From Saccharothrix luteola (GTDB taxonomy: Bacteria > Actinomycetota > Actinomycetes > Mycobacteriales > Pseudonocardiaceae): a stretch of DNA of 49,632 nucleotides. The notes under the pieces were generated by a model, which was not told the origin of the DNA, ran no database searches, and was given only the letters and a program-made list of their open reading frames with translations. The first letter of the stretch is position 1; the number at the start of each line of letters is the position of its first letter. The stretch spans positions 1-49,632 of the forward strand of contig NZ_JAJHUO010000048.1 in NCBI RefSeq assembly GCF_020859565.1. The letters run 5' to 3'. A program made the position numbers and the translations under genes. Shown in pieces: positions 35,298-43,620 of this stretch.

Positions 35298-38200
35298 ATG
35301 ACCGAGGAGATGACCCTGGAGTTGGGCGACCTGCGGGCGGACATCCGACCACGGCCCGGCCCGACCGCCGCGCCCTCGATCGCCCCGGCTTCCGCCAAGG
35401 ACGTCGTACCCGGCGCTCCTGCGGATTCCGCCCGGTCGTCCACGGCGACCGGCCCTGCCCCCGCCCCGGCCACACGGGCATCGGATGCGCGCCGGGAGAC
35501 GGCACCGGCCACCGTGCAACACCGCCTGGAAAGCATACAACTGGTCAACTGGGGCGGCTTCGAGGGACGCCGGCTGATCGAGTTCGACCGCGACTCCACA
35601 CTGATGTCGGGGGCATCCGGGACCGGGAAGTCCACCATCCAGGACGCGTGGCTGGCCTTGATGCAGCCGTCGGACACCCCGTTCAACGGCGCCTCCAACG
35701 ACGCCGTGCGTGGTCGGGCGCGCTCGGCCGAACAACGCAACCTGCTGTCCTACCTGCGTGGGCAGACCGACACCACCGAGGACGCCGACGGCGCGGACAA
35801 GCCCAAAGTGCTGCGCGGGGACGGAACCGACACCTGGGGTGCGGTCGCGGCGACCTTCGTCGACGACCGTGGGCGGCGTTTCACCGCCTTCCGGCTCTAC
35901 TACGCCGCGGCCCGCGTCACCCGATTCGCCGATGTGCTCAGTCGCATGTTCACCTTCGACGGCACCCTCGACCTGGCCGACCTGGCGCCGCTGACCACCA
36001 CCCGCCCGTCGCCGTTCGCCCCCGCCCAGGTCAAGGCACGGATCCCCGGCGCCGTACACCACGAGCGGTACTCCACGTTCTCCCAGCAACTGTTCACCCG
36101 GCTGGGCATCGGCGCGGGCGGCGACGGCAGCAAGGCACTGCGGCTGCTGGCCCGCGTGCAGGCTGGCCAGCAGATCCGCACCGTCGACGAGTTGTACAAG
36201 GAGATGGTCCTCGAACGGCCCGCTACCTACGACGACGCCGACCGAGCCATCGAGCACTTCAACGCGCTCGAGGACGCCTACCTGACCATGCACACCGAGC
36301 AGCTCAAAGCCGAGACGCTCGCCCCGGTGAAAGCCTGGTACGACGAGCTGTGTCAGGCACGCGACCGGATCGGGGCCATCGACGGTTTCGGCCTGGATCT
36401 GGGCGCCGACTCACCCGTCGCGCTATGGGCGTCACGCACCGAGGACGCCCTGCTCACCGCCGCTGTCGACACCAACCGCAAGCAGCGCGACCACGCCGAG
36501 AAGGCCTTGGCCACGGCACAGCTCGCACGCGCCGAGCAAGAGCGGGCCCTGACACAGGCCCAGGCCGACCACGACGCCGCAGGCGGGGGAACCTTGCGGC
36601 GGATCGACGACGACCTTCAGGTGGAGACCGCGCGCCGTAACGAACGTGACCAGCGCCGTACGGTCCTGGCCCGCGACACGGTCGCCCTGAGCGGTCATCT
36701 GCCTGGCGGATTGGACTCGGCGGTGGACTACCAGGCACTGCGCGAGGCCGCGACAGCGTTGGTCGATGCCGCGGACTCCACAGCCGTCGAACTGCAGCAG
36801 CGTCGTGACAGAATCCTGCAGAAGCGGCAGTTCCCTCTTCTACAGCGGCGAACCGAACTGAGGACAGAGCGGGCGTCCTACGAGGGGCGTAGCGGTCGTG
36901 TTCCGCCGTGGCTCGACGCACTGCGCGTCCAAGTCGCGCAGGCGGCCGGGCTCGCGGCGGAAGAGTTGCCGTTCCTCGCCGAGTTGATCGACGTTGTCGA
37001 CGGCCAGCAGCAGTGGCGCACGGCGATCGAGACCGTCCTGGGCGCCAGCGCACGGCTGCTGCTGGTGCCCGGCGACCGGTTGGAGGACTTCTCCCGGAAG
37101 ATCGACCCGCTGCACCTGACCGGCCGGATCACGTTCGAAGGCGTCACCCTGCAACCGTGGAATCCGACGCGCATCGCAGCAGCCGACTCACAGCGGATCG
37201 CCGGAAAACTGCAATTCAAGGCCACCCCGTTCACCTCGTGGGTATTCGAGCACGTCAGCGACGCGTCCCTCAACGCGCTGTGCGTGCCGACCGCGGCCGA
37301 CCTGGCAGGGCACGGCTACCGGGTCACCCCCGCGGGGCAAACCCGACGGGGTCGCCGCGGCTCGCACGGACGCGCCGACCGGCACAACATCATCGGCTTC
37401 TCCAACACCGACACCCTCGCCGACATCGACCAGGAACTCGCCGACATCGAACGCGACCTGCGATCCACCGGGCAGGCGGTCAAGGCTGTCGAAGCCGAGC
37501 AGGGCACACTGCAGCGACGCATCGGTGCCTGCCAGGCGGTGGCCCGGCTGAGCTGGGATGACATCGACGTGCCCGGCTCGGACGAACGCATCGCCGCCCT
37601 GCGGCGGCAACGCCAGGCTATCCTCGACGACAACACCCGGCTCCAGGCCCTGCAGAAACACATCGAGGATCTGGAGGGCCAGGTCGAACAGGCCCGGAAC
37701 CAGGTGTACGGCTGCCAACGCCACCACAAAGAATTGAACGAGCTGTGGAACCAGCTGGTCGACCGTCAGGACGAGGTGGTCGGCGAGCTGCAGCGCCTGG
37801 ACCGCGAACAGCGGGTCGTGCTCACCGACGAGCAGACACGGGAACTGGATCGGCACTTCGCCACCGTCACCGCCGACCGCGACAACATCCTCGCCGATTT
37901 CCCCAAATACCTGGTCGCGCTCCGCCGACGACTACGTGAGCAGGCCGATGTGTCCGGCCAACGGATTACCCAGCTCACCAGTCTCATCGAGGACCGGTTC
38001 GTGCAATTCCAGCACAACTGGTACGACCCCAAACTCGGCAAGACGCTGGACTCCTACGCCGACTACGCACGCCTCTACGACGACATCGAGGCCACCGGCC
38101 TGCACACCCGTCGCGACCAGTGGCGACGCCGGCTGACCGACTGGTCCGGCGAGGACCTCGTACCGCTGGCCCATTCGATGGGCGACGCGATCGATGAGAT

Positions 38201-38918
38201 CGAACGGCGCCTGGAACCGATCAACGCCATCCTCGGCGCACTGCCGTTCGGCGCGAACGCCAACCGTCTGCGCATCCGGATGCGCAGACAACGCTTCGAG
38301 CACGTCACCACGTTCCGCCGCGAGCTGGCCCAGCTTTCGTCCACGGCAACCACACATCTGGACGACCATGCCCTGGAACAGCGGTTCCAGGATCTACAGG
38401 CCTTCATGGACCAAATCCGAACCAAGGACGATCCGCGCGGCCTGCGAGCCACCCCCGGCCGCGGCGGCACGACGAAGACAGGCGCGGTTGAGCGCGACCG
38501 CGACCAACTGCTCGACGTGCGCAAACACGTCACCGTCACCGCCGAGTGCTACGACCAGCAGACCGGCCAACTGGTGTCCACCCACTCGTCGCTGGGCGGC
38601 AAGTCGGGCGGCGAGTCACAGGAACTCATCGCGTTCATCGTCGGCGCGGCGCTGAGGTTCCGGCTGGGCGACGAACTGCGCGATCGACCGCGGTTCGCCC
38701 CGGTGTTCCTCGACGAGGGATTCATCAAAGCCGACGCCGAGTTCGCTGGCCGCGCGGTGCAGGCCTGGCGGGGGCTGGGCTTCCAACTCGTCATCGGCGC
38801 CCCGCTGGACAAGGTGACCGGCCTGGAACCGCACATGAACGCACTGCTGGTGATCACCAAGGACACCCGGACACAGCGCTCGTTCCTTCACCCGGTCAAG
38901 GTGAGCTTCCCCCGATAA
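35298..38918 (+). CDS. jetC: Wadjet type I JetC (MukB-like SMC ATPase), C-terminus replaced by IS3 insertion
   Basis: ATG at 35298. It has an SMC/MukB layout: a Pro/Ala-rich leader (1-70), RLESIQLVNWGGFEG, Walker A GASGTGKS at 105-112, coiled coil from ~370, a hinge-like globular part around 550-690, and returning coiled coil to ~960. The signature LGGKSGGESQ falls near 1099 and Walker B FLDEGFIKAD near 1138. All ATPase motifs are present. The last five residues (VSFPR) and the stop come from the IS3 terminal repeat beginning at 38902. Removing the element joins K1201 to DRQAFRD and extends the protein by 41 residues to 1242, ending at 40351. The lost tail is mostly low-complexity, so ATPase activity may survive. 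Confidence 0.9.
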   Translation: MTEEMTLELGDLRADIRPRPGPTAAPSIAPASAKDVVPGAPADSARSSTATGPAPAPATRASDARRETAPATVQHRLESIQLVNWGGFEGRRLIEFDRDSTLMSGASGTGKSTIQDAWLALMQPSDTPFNGASNDAVRGRARSAEQRNLLSYLRGQTDTTEDADGADKPKVLRGDGTDTWGAVAATFVDDRGRRFTAFRLYYAAARVTRFADVLSRMFTFDGTLDLADLAPLTTTRPSPFAPAQVKARIPGAVHHERYSTFSQQLFTRLGIGAGGDGSKALRLLARVQAGQQIRTVDELYKEMVLERPATYDDADRAIEHFNALEDAYLTMHTEQLKAETLAPVKAWYDELCQARDRIGAIDGFGLDLGADSPVALWASRTEDALLTAAVDTNRKQRDHAEKALATAQLARAEQERALTQAQADHDAAGGGTLRRIDDDLQVETARRNERDQRRTVLARDTVALSGHLPGGLDSAVDYQALREAATALVDAADSTAVELQQRRDRILQKRQFPLLQRRTELRTERASYEGRSGRVPPWLDALRVQVAQAAGLAAEELPFLAELIDVVDGQQQWRTAIETVLGASARLLLVPGDRLEDFSRKIDPLHLTGRITFEGVTLQPWNPTRIAAADSQRIAGKLQFKATPFTSWVFEHVSDASLNALCVPTAADLAGHGYRVTPAGQTRRGRRGSHGRADRHNIIGFSNTDTLADIDQELADIERDLRSTGQAVKAVEAEQGTLQRRIGACQAVARLSWDDIDVPGSDERIAALRRQRQAILDDNTRLQALQKHIEDLEGQVEQARNQVYGCQRHHKELNELWNQLVDRQDEVVGELQRLDREQRVVLTDEQTRELDRHFATVTADRDNILADFPKYLVALRRRLREQADVSGQRITQLTSLIEDRFVQFQHNWYDPKLGKTLDSYADYARLYDDIEATGLHTRRDQWRRRLTDWSGEDLVPLAHSMGDAIDEIERRLEPINAILGALPFGANANRLRIRMRRQRFEHVTTFRRELAQLSSTATTHLDDHALEQRFQDLQAFMDQIRTKDDPRGLRATPGRGGTTKTGAVERDRDQLLDVRKHVTVTAECYDQQTGQLVSTHSSLGGKSGGESQELIAFIVGAALRFRLGDELRDRPRFAPVFLDEGFIKADAEFAGRAVQAWRGLGFQLVIGAPLDKVTGLEPHMNALLVITKDTRTQRSFLHPVKVSFPR

Positions 38919-38931
38919 CTCGAGGTGGTTA

Positions 38932-39849
38932 TTACCTGGATCGGGTCGGTGATGCCGGGATGGTAGTCGGTTCGGCCTGGGCGGCGTGCCAGGCGGCTTC
39001 GTACTCGTCGGGACTGAGCCAGCCGAGGTCCTTCTGGATGCGTTCGGTGTTGTAGAACCCGTCGATATAGCGGAACAGCTCGTTCTCGGCCTCGTCACGG
39101 GTGCGCCAGGAGCGGCGGTAGACCAACTCGATCTTCAACGTGGAGAAGAAGTTCTCCATCAGGGCGTTGTCATACGAGTCGCCGACCGACCCCATGGAAG
39201 GCAGGATCCCGTTGTCCGCCAACCGTTCCGCGAATCGGAAGGCCGTGTAGGTCGACCCGCGGTCGCTGTGGTGGATCAACTGCCCGTCGCGCACGTCGCG
39301 CGACCAGATCGCGTACTCCAAGGCACCGAGCACCAGGTCGGTGTCGCAGCGGTCGGAGGTCTTCCAGCCCACGATCCGGTTGGAGAACGCGTCGCGCACC
39401 GCCGCGAGCCAGAACACACCCTCGCCGGTGCGGATCCGGGTCGCGTCGGCCACCCACAACCGGTCCGGCGCGGACGCGGTGAAGTCCCGGTTCACCCGAT
39501 CGGGCGCCGGTGCGGCCTGCGGATCCCGCCTGGTCGACGACGTCCGCCACTGTTTGCGCAGGAAGGCGCCCTGCAGGCCGGCCTGGCGCATCAGCCGCTC
39601 GACCCGCTTGCGCGACACGCGGATGCCCCTGCGGCGCAGGACCTGGTGCACCCGCGGACTGCCGTAGGTCCCACCGGAGGCGGTGTGGATGTCGACGATC
39701 TCGGCGGTGACCGCCTCGTCCTCGCGCTCACGGCGGGACGGGTCGGACTGCCGGGCCACCCAACCGTGGTAGGTGGAGGAGGCGACACCCAGTACCCGGA
39801 GGACGAACTCGACCCCGAAACGGCCGCGAAGCTGCTCCACGAGCTTCAC
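38932..39849 (-). CDS. IS3 transposase OrfB (DDE integrase domain), 305 aa
   Basis: This is an rve-type integrase core with the DDE residues in WVADATRI, IHHSDRGSTYTAF and DNALMENFFSTLK. The N-terminus (STYHGWVARQ, RVHQVLRRRGIRVSRKRV) is the usual HTH_21-like region. It overlaps orfA by four bases. In this family the active transposase is normally an OrfAB fusion made by -1 ribosomal frameshifting, although coupled re-initiation is also possible. No truncation is visible. Confidence 0.92.
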   Translation of the reverse strand: MKLVEQLRGRFGVEFVLRVLGVASSTYHGWVARQSDPSRREREDEAVTAEIVDIHTASGGTYGSPRVHQVLRRRGIRVSRKRVERLMRQAGLQGAFLRKQWRTSSTRRDPQAAPAPDRVNRDFTASAPDRLWVADATRIRTGEGVFWLAAVRDAFSNRIVGWKTSDRCDTDLVLGALEYAIWSRDVRDGQLIHHSDRGSTYTAFRFAERLADNGILPSMGSVGDSYDNALMENFFSTLKIELVYRRSWRTRDEAENELFRYIDGFYNTERIQKDLGWLSPDEYEAAWHAAQAEPTTIPASPTRSR

Positions 39850-40157
39850 GACCGTCGCCGGGTCGGGTCGAGTTCCGCCGCGAAAAACGCGGACGCGGTC
39901 CTCAGGATCTCGTTGGCGCGCTTGAGTTCCGCGTTCTCCCGCCGCAGCCGGCGCAACTCCTCGGACTCGGTCGAGGTGGGCCGGTCGCCACGTTCGCCGC
40001 GGTCGGCCTCGTCCTGCCGGATCCAGTTCCGCAACGCCTCGTGATGCACACCCAGCTGCTCGGCCAGGCGCCGGATCACCGGCCTGGGGTCCGACTCCCG
40101 GTACAACCGGACCGCACGGGACCTCAACTCGTCGGGGTACTTCTTCGGTGGTGCCAC
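39846..40157 (-). CDS. IS3 OrfA (HTH_Tnp_1, leucine zipper), 103 aa
   Basis: It starts at ATG 40157 (MAPPKKYPDELRSRAVRLYR). The HTH includes VIRRLAEQLGVHHEALRNWI. A leucine-zipper segment follows (ELRRLRRENAELKRANEIL), as expected for IS3 OrfA, which binds the element ends and multimerises with OrfB. Length is typical. Confidence 0.92.
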   Translation of the reverse strand: MAPPKKYPDELRSRAVRLYRESDPRPVIRRLAEQLGVHHEALRNWIRQDEADRGERGDRPTSTESEELRRLRRENAELKRANEILRTASAFFAAELDPTRRRS

Positions 40158-40226
40158 GGACGACTCCCTTCAGGCCCTATCGGACCATGTCTGGAAAGCC
40201 ACCGAGTTAGCGGGGGAACCTCAAGG

Positions 40227-40351
40227 ACCGCCAAGCCTTCCGCGACACCTTGGACAGCCTGGTAGCAGACAACGACACCTCCACCGCCACACCGGCCGAT
40301 CCGGGCGGCTCGTCCATACCCGAAGACACCACAGGACGGGGCAGCAGCTGA
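40227..40351 (+). pseudogene. jetC: Detached 3' end of jetC beyond the IS3 element
   Basis: The frame begins with the last two bases of a split GAC codon and reads RQAFRDTLDSLVADND followed by a Thr/Pro/Gly-rich tail to TGA at 40349-40351. It joins jetC in frame once the element and one AGG copy are removed. It has no start of its own. The stop overlaps the jetD ATG by one base (TGATG), showing original jetC-jetD coupling. Confidence 0.88.
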
Positions 40352-41682
40352 TGACCGGCCGAGCACGCGGCACGGCCCGCAGCGGCGACCTGACCGGCGG
40401 CGATCGGACCATCACCGACCCGATCGCCGGGATCAGGACACCCCACCTGGTGGTTCACGACGTCCGACGACGCCTGGAACGCAGCTGGCCGGACACCGTC
40501 CTACGGGAGCACCAGTGCCACACGCCCGGCGCGGGCCACCCGACACCACAGATTGAACCGGATACGGCGGAGTCGGCGTTCGATGCTGGCGCCGCGCCAG
40601 CATGGCCGCACGCGTTCCCGCTGGGACAGCCCGACGCCACCGTGCTGGCAGCCCACTTCGGCGACGTCGTGGGCCTGGTCCGCGACTGGCGCGAGTGGGC
40701 CGATCGGCACGGCATGACGCTGCGCTGGCGGATACGCCGCGTCCACGGCACCGAACAGCACCTGCCCACCCACCTGCTCGTCGATGACATCGACACCGCC
40801 GCCCGCATCACTGGCTGGCACGACACGCTGGCCACCGCCCGCGCCCGCGCGCGGATCCTGCTACGCCGGAACCCGCTGCCGCGCTCCCCTGCCGCCGTGC
40901 TGCGCCAGGTCGTCGACTACGACGAGGTGGACTTCGACCTGCTCAGCCGCGCTGCGGACTGGTTCGCTGAACGCGCCGTCACCGGCCCGCCCGCGTCGCT
41001 CACGCCTCGACAGGTGCCGATCGAAGGACTGCACGCCAAATGGCTCAACACCCGGCACGCGTTGCTGCGCGAACTCGCCGGCGTCGACGAACTGCACCTG
41101 CTGCCGCCCCACCCGCCCCGCCTACACCTCACCTACCTGGACCCCGCACACCTCGGTTCGGGCGGCCGTCGACACGACTGCGCCACCGTAGGCGACAACC
41201 TCCCTCTGCCCTATCCGCCAAAAGTGATCATCATCAGCGAAAACAAGGACACTGCGGTCCACTTCCCGCCGCTGACCGGCGGTATCGCCGTGGAAGGCAG
41301 CGGACGGGGCGGCACCACCGCAGCGTCCTTCACCTGGATCACCGACGCCCCCGCCGTGTTCTACTGGGGCGACATTGACCCCGACGGCTTCGAAATCCTC
41401 GCCGGATTCCGTGCCGCCGGAATCCCCGCACGGTCACTGCTGATGAACCGCGCCGTTTATCAGCGGTGGGAACGCTACGGCACCAGCGTCGACCGCCACG
41501 GCAAGCCACTGCAGCCACGCACCCCCAGCCCGACACCGCACCTGACCGCTGAGGAACGCTCCCTGTACGAGGATCTTTGCTCACCACAATGGACACGACA
41601 CCGACGTATCGAGCAGGAGCGCATCCCGCTGCACACTGCGCTGCAGAGCATCCGCACAGCCCTGGGCACCTCAGTGCGCTAG
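40351..41682 (+). CDS. jetD: Wadjet type I JetD (DUF3322/DUF2220 Toprim-like nuclease)
   Basis: ATG at 40351, 443 residues. The N-terminal half is the DUF3322 arm (FGDVVGLVRDWREWADRHG; LVDDIDTAARITGWHDTL; DYDEVDFDLLSRAADWF). The C-terminal Toprim-like nuclease has E297 in ISENKDTAVHFP, D341 and D343 in YWGDIDPDGFEIL, and a basic RHRRIEQERIPL end. JetD is the subunit that cuts circular DNA trapped by JetABC. All catalytic acids are present. It now lies 1.4 kb from the interrupted jetC, so expression depends on read-through of, or a promoter within, the IS3 element, whose genes point the other way. Confidence 0.9.
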   Translation: MTGRARGTARSGDLTGGDRTITDPIAGIRTPHLVVHDVRRRLERSWPDTVLREHQCHTPGAGHPTPQIEPDTAESAFDAGAAPAWPHAFPLGQPDATVLAAHFGDVVGLVRDWREWADRHGMTLRWRIRRVHGTEQHLPTHLLVDDIDTAARITGWHDTLATARARARILLRRNPLPRSPAAVLRQVVDYDEVDFDLLSRAADWFAERAVTGPPASLTPRQVPIEGLHAKWLNTRHALLRELAGVDELHLLPPHPPRLHLTYLDPAHLGSGGRRHDCATVGDNLPLPYPPKVIIISENKDTAVHFPPLTGGIAVEGSGRGGTTAASFTWITDAPAVFYWGDIDPDGFEILAGFRAAGIPARSLLMNRAVYQRWERYGTSVDRHGKPLQPRTPSPTPHLTAEERSLYEDLCSPQWTRHRRIEQERIPLHTALQSIRTALGTSVR

Positions 41683-41694
41683 ACATGTCATTCA

Positions 41695-41982
41695 TCAAGG
41701 CGCTCCATCCTGGGGCGCAACGGTGCGGAGAAACCCCGATGCCGAGCACACGGCTTCGGGTGGTGGAGGCCGTGTGGAGTTGTGCACCCACTCGGGCAGG
41801 TCAGGCGTCTCGCCAGTGACGGCCCAGCGGTGACCGTTACAGTATCCGCAAGTCGACGGGACTCGCCCCGCCGTCGCCATACTGACGACCACCCATGGCC
41901 CTTTCCCGGTAGTGCACCGGGCCCACTCGTGCCGCTCGCCAGGCGTCGTACCATCGCGGTACGCAGCTCTTCGCTCAACCAC
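41695..41982 (-). CDS. Small putative zinc protein, 95 aa
   Basis: GTG start at 41982 on the minus strand. The centre reads HEWARCTTGKGPWVVVSMATAG followed by CGYCNGHRWAV, a spacing that recalls treble-clef zinc domains (W-x-C...CxxC). The C-terminus is Pro-rich. It is divergent from the CoiA-like gene with a 28-base gap and converges on jetD with a 12-base gap. The ribosome site (AGTAGGTGG) is weak and close to the start. No family was recognised and the ORF could be fortuitous. It is listed because composition in the other frames is poorer. Confidence 0.4.
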   Translation of the reverse strand: MVERRAAYRDGTTPGERHEWARCTTGKGPWVVVSMATAGRVPSTCGYCNGHRWAVTGETPDLPEWVHNSTRPPPPEAVCSASGFLRTVAPQDGAP

Positions 41983-42010
41983 CTACTGGTCGTGAGAATG
42001 CGGGGCCGTC

Positions 42011-43027
42011 ATGACGACGCGTGTGCTGTACGTCCCGGACAACCGCGAGTTGGACCTCTCCCGTCTCTCCGAGAGCGATTATCAGACGGTCGCCTCGCTG
42101 CGGGGCAAGATCGGGCGCGGCGACCGCGTGCTGCTCTGCCTGGAACCAGCGGTGTCTGGCCACGACGAGATGTTCGTCCGCAGGCGCGACGGCAAGTACT
42201 ACGCGAGCCACTTCGCGGGCGGCGGCCATGGCACGCATGAGATCGCCCGAGAGAGCGACGAGCACAAGCGGCAGAAGGAGTACTGGCACCGGGCCGGCGA
42301 CGACGCCGGCTACCGCAGCGACACCGAGTTCACGACGAGCACAGGGAGCATCCTCGACGTCGCCATCCATGGGCCTACCCCTACCGGCGTGGAGGTCCAG
42401 CTCTCCCGCATCAACCTGTCGACAGCGAGTGGCCGCACCGCTCGATCACATCGAGCCGGCTGGTTGTCGCTGTGGTTCACCCCCGCAGAGCGCTTACCGA
42501 AGTGGTTCCACCGGGTGCCCTCGGTGGGCTGCAACCACATCCCGTGGGACAACCTTCCTCCCAGGGGCTCGGCCGTGGCCACCGGTCTGCGCCGAGTCGA
42601 CATCGCCAAGTGCACCGTGCACAACTTCAAGACATGCCCGGCCAACCGCCGCCACTGCGGTGGCGATCACCCGAAGCTCAACCCGTGGGCAGGTCTGACG
42701 CTGGATCACGTGGCAGCTCTAGTCCCCGCCGGCAAAGCGGTGCCACTCATGGCCACTGGCCGGACCGTGTACCTGGTCCCACCGAACGACCTGCGACTCT
42801 ACGAGTCGCTGACCGGAGGCCCTGCCCGCTATACCCCGAAAATACCGTCGGAGACCGACCGCGCCTCGTCAGAGCCCACCGATTGCTACAACGCGTCGCA
42901 CCTTGCCGACTCGAGCGTGGAGTGCGAGGGGTGTGGCGAACGCCTTCTGTGGAGGCGCCCAGGCCGAGTCCTCTGCGAACGCTGTAATCCGATCATGCAC
43001 CTACCGACCAGCCCTTATCCACTCTGA
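42011..43027 (+). CDS. CoiA-like nuclease with zinc ribbon, 338 aa
   Basis: ATG at 42011. Residues ~70-150 carry the CoiA-like pattern: HEIARESDEHKRQKEYWHRAGDDAG, then LDVAI (D116) and GVEVQLSRI (E128, Q130), which fits a PD-(D/E)xK-type active site with the ExQ variant, then AGWLSLWFTP. The C-terminus has two Cys clusters (CTVHNFKTCP... and CEGCGERLLW...CERC), the second a zinc ribbon. CoiA itself is a competence protein; actinobacterial relatives are mostly uncharacterised and often occur in variable regions. Next to Wadjet and a second nuclease, a role in defence or DNA processing is plausible. Expression seems independent of jetD because the small minus-strand ORF intervenes. Confidence 0.7.
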   Translation: MTTRVLYVPDNRELDLSRLSESDYQTVASLRGKIGRGDRVLLCLEPAVSGHDEMFVRRRDGKYYASHFAGGGHGTHEIARESDEHKRQKEYWHRAGDDAGYRSDTEFTTSTGSILDVAIHGPTPTGVEVQLSRINLSTASGRTARSHRAGWLSLWFTPAERLPKWFHRVPSVGCNHIPWDNLPPRGSAVATGLRRVDIAKCTVHNFKTCPANRRHCGGDHPKLNPWAGLTLDHVAALVPAGKAVPLMATGRTVYLVPPNDLRLYESLTGGPARYTPKIPSETDRASSEPTDCYNASHLADSSVECEGCGERLLWRRPGRVLCERCNPIMHLPTSPYPL

Positions 43028-43620
43028 GCGCTGGCAGCGTCAGCCGAAGCCCGCCTCACCAACGGCGTATACGCCAACCATGTTTCGGTCAGTTCCCACA
43101 TCGTCGTGGCCAATGAGCCGAAGACGAGACGACCAGGCGCAGCCGCCAGATCGACAGTCCTTCGGACCAGCGTTTCCGACCGCTTGCTCAGGCCGGACGG
43201 CACGACGCTTTTCTTGCCCCACTGAGCCGATATACAGCACTGCTGATCCAGCGCGACACAAGTTGCCGGTTCAGTATGTCTTCGTTCCCGACTTCGACGA
43301 ATCCGGTCCGATGACATACGCTCATTGGATCAACCAGGAATTGGTACGGCATGCTCGCCATCACATCTACATGCACCCCGACAATCTTCTGAGCAATAAC
43401 ATACGTCTACCGCAGCCGGATCGCCGTAACTTCGATGCAAACACCGGCGGCGCGCTGATCAGCGAAGACGGACTCTTCCACGGTCTGAGCGAAGACCAAC
43501 TCAACGGCCCGTCCGAAGCCATGCCGCCCCGCCGCGACGAGGACGGCATGACCATCAATGATCTGAAGTGGCCCATTCCCGGCGGCGTGACATCAGGTCG
43601 ACCAACGAGCTGGTGACATG
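43028..43620. other. Unassigned stretch with a weak plus-strand ORF
   Basis: A plus-strand frame is open to TGA at 43616. From ~43080 it could encode a protein with PVQYVFVPDFDESGP and THWINQELVRHARHH-like helical sequence, but no ribosome site precedes any start. The upstream half overlaps the CoiA-like gene in another frame and is Pro/Arg-rich. It may be a decayed gene fragment. GC is lower here than on either side. Confidence 0.35.

Larger units (their letters stand above)
38902..40223 (-). mobile_element. Complete IS3-family element inserted in the 3' end of jetC (1322 bp)
   Basis: The 20-bp ends are TGAGCTTCCCCCGATAACTC (38902-38921) and, on the other strand, TGAGGTTCCCCCGCTAACTC (40204-40223), 18 of 20 identical. 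A 3-bp target duplication AGG flanks it (38899-38901 and 40224-40226). It carries orfA and orfB on the minus strand, opposite to the jet operon. Excision in silico restores an uninterrupted jetC frame. Intact ends and intact ORFs suggest a recent, still mobile copy. Confidence 0.93.
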
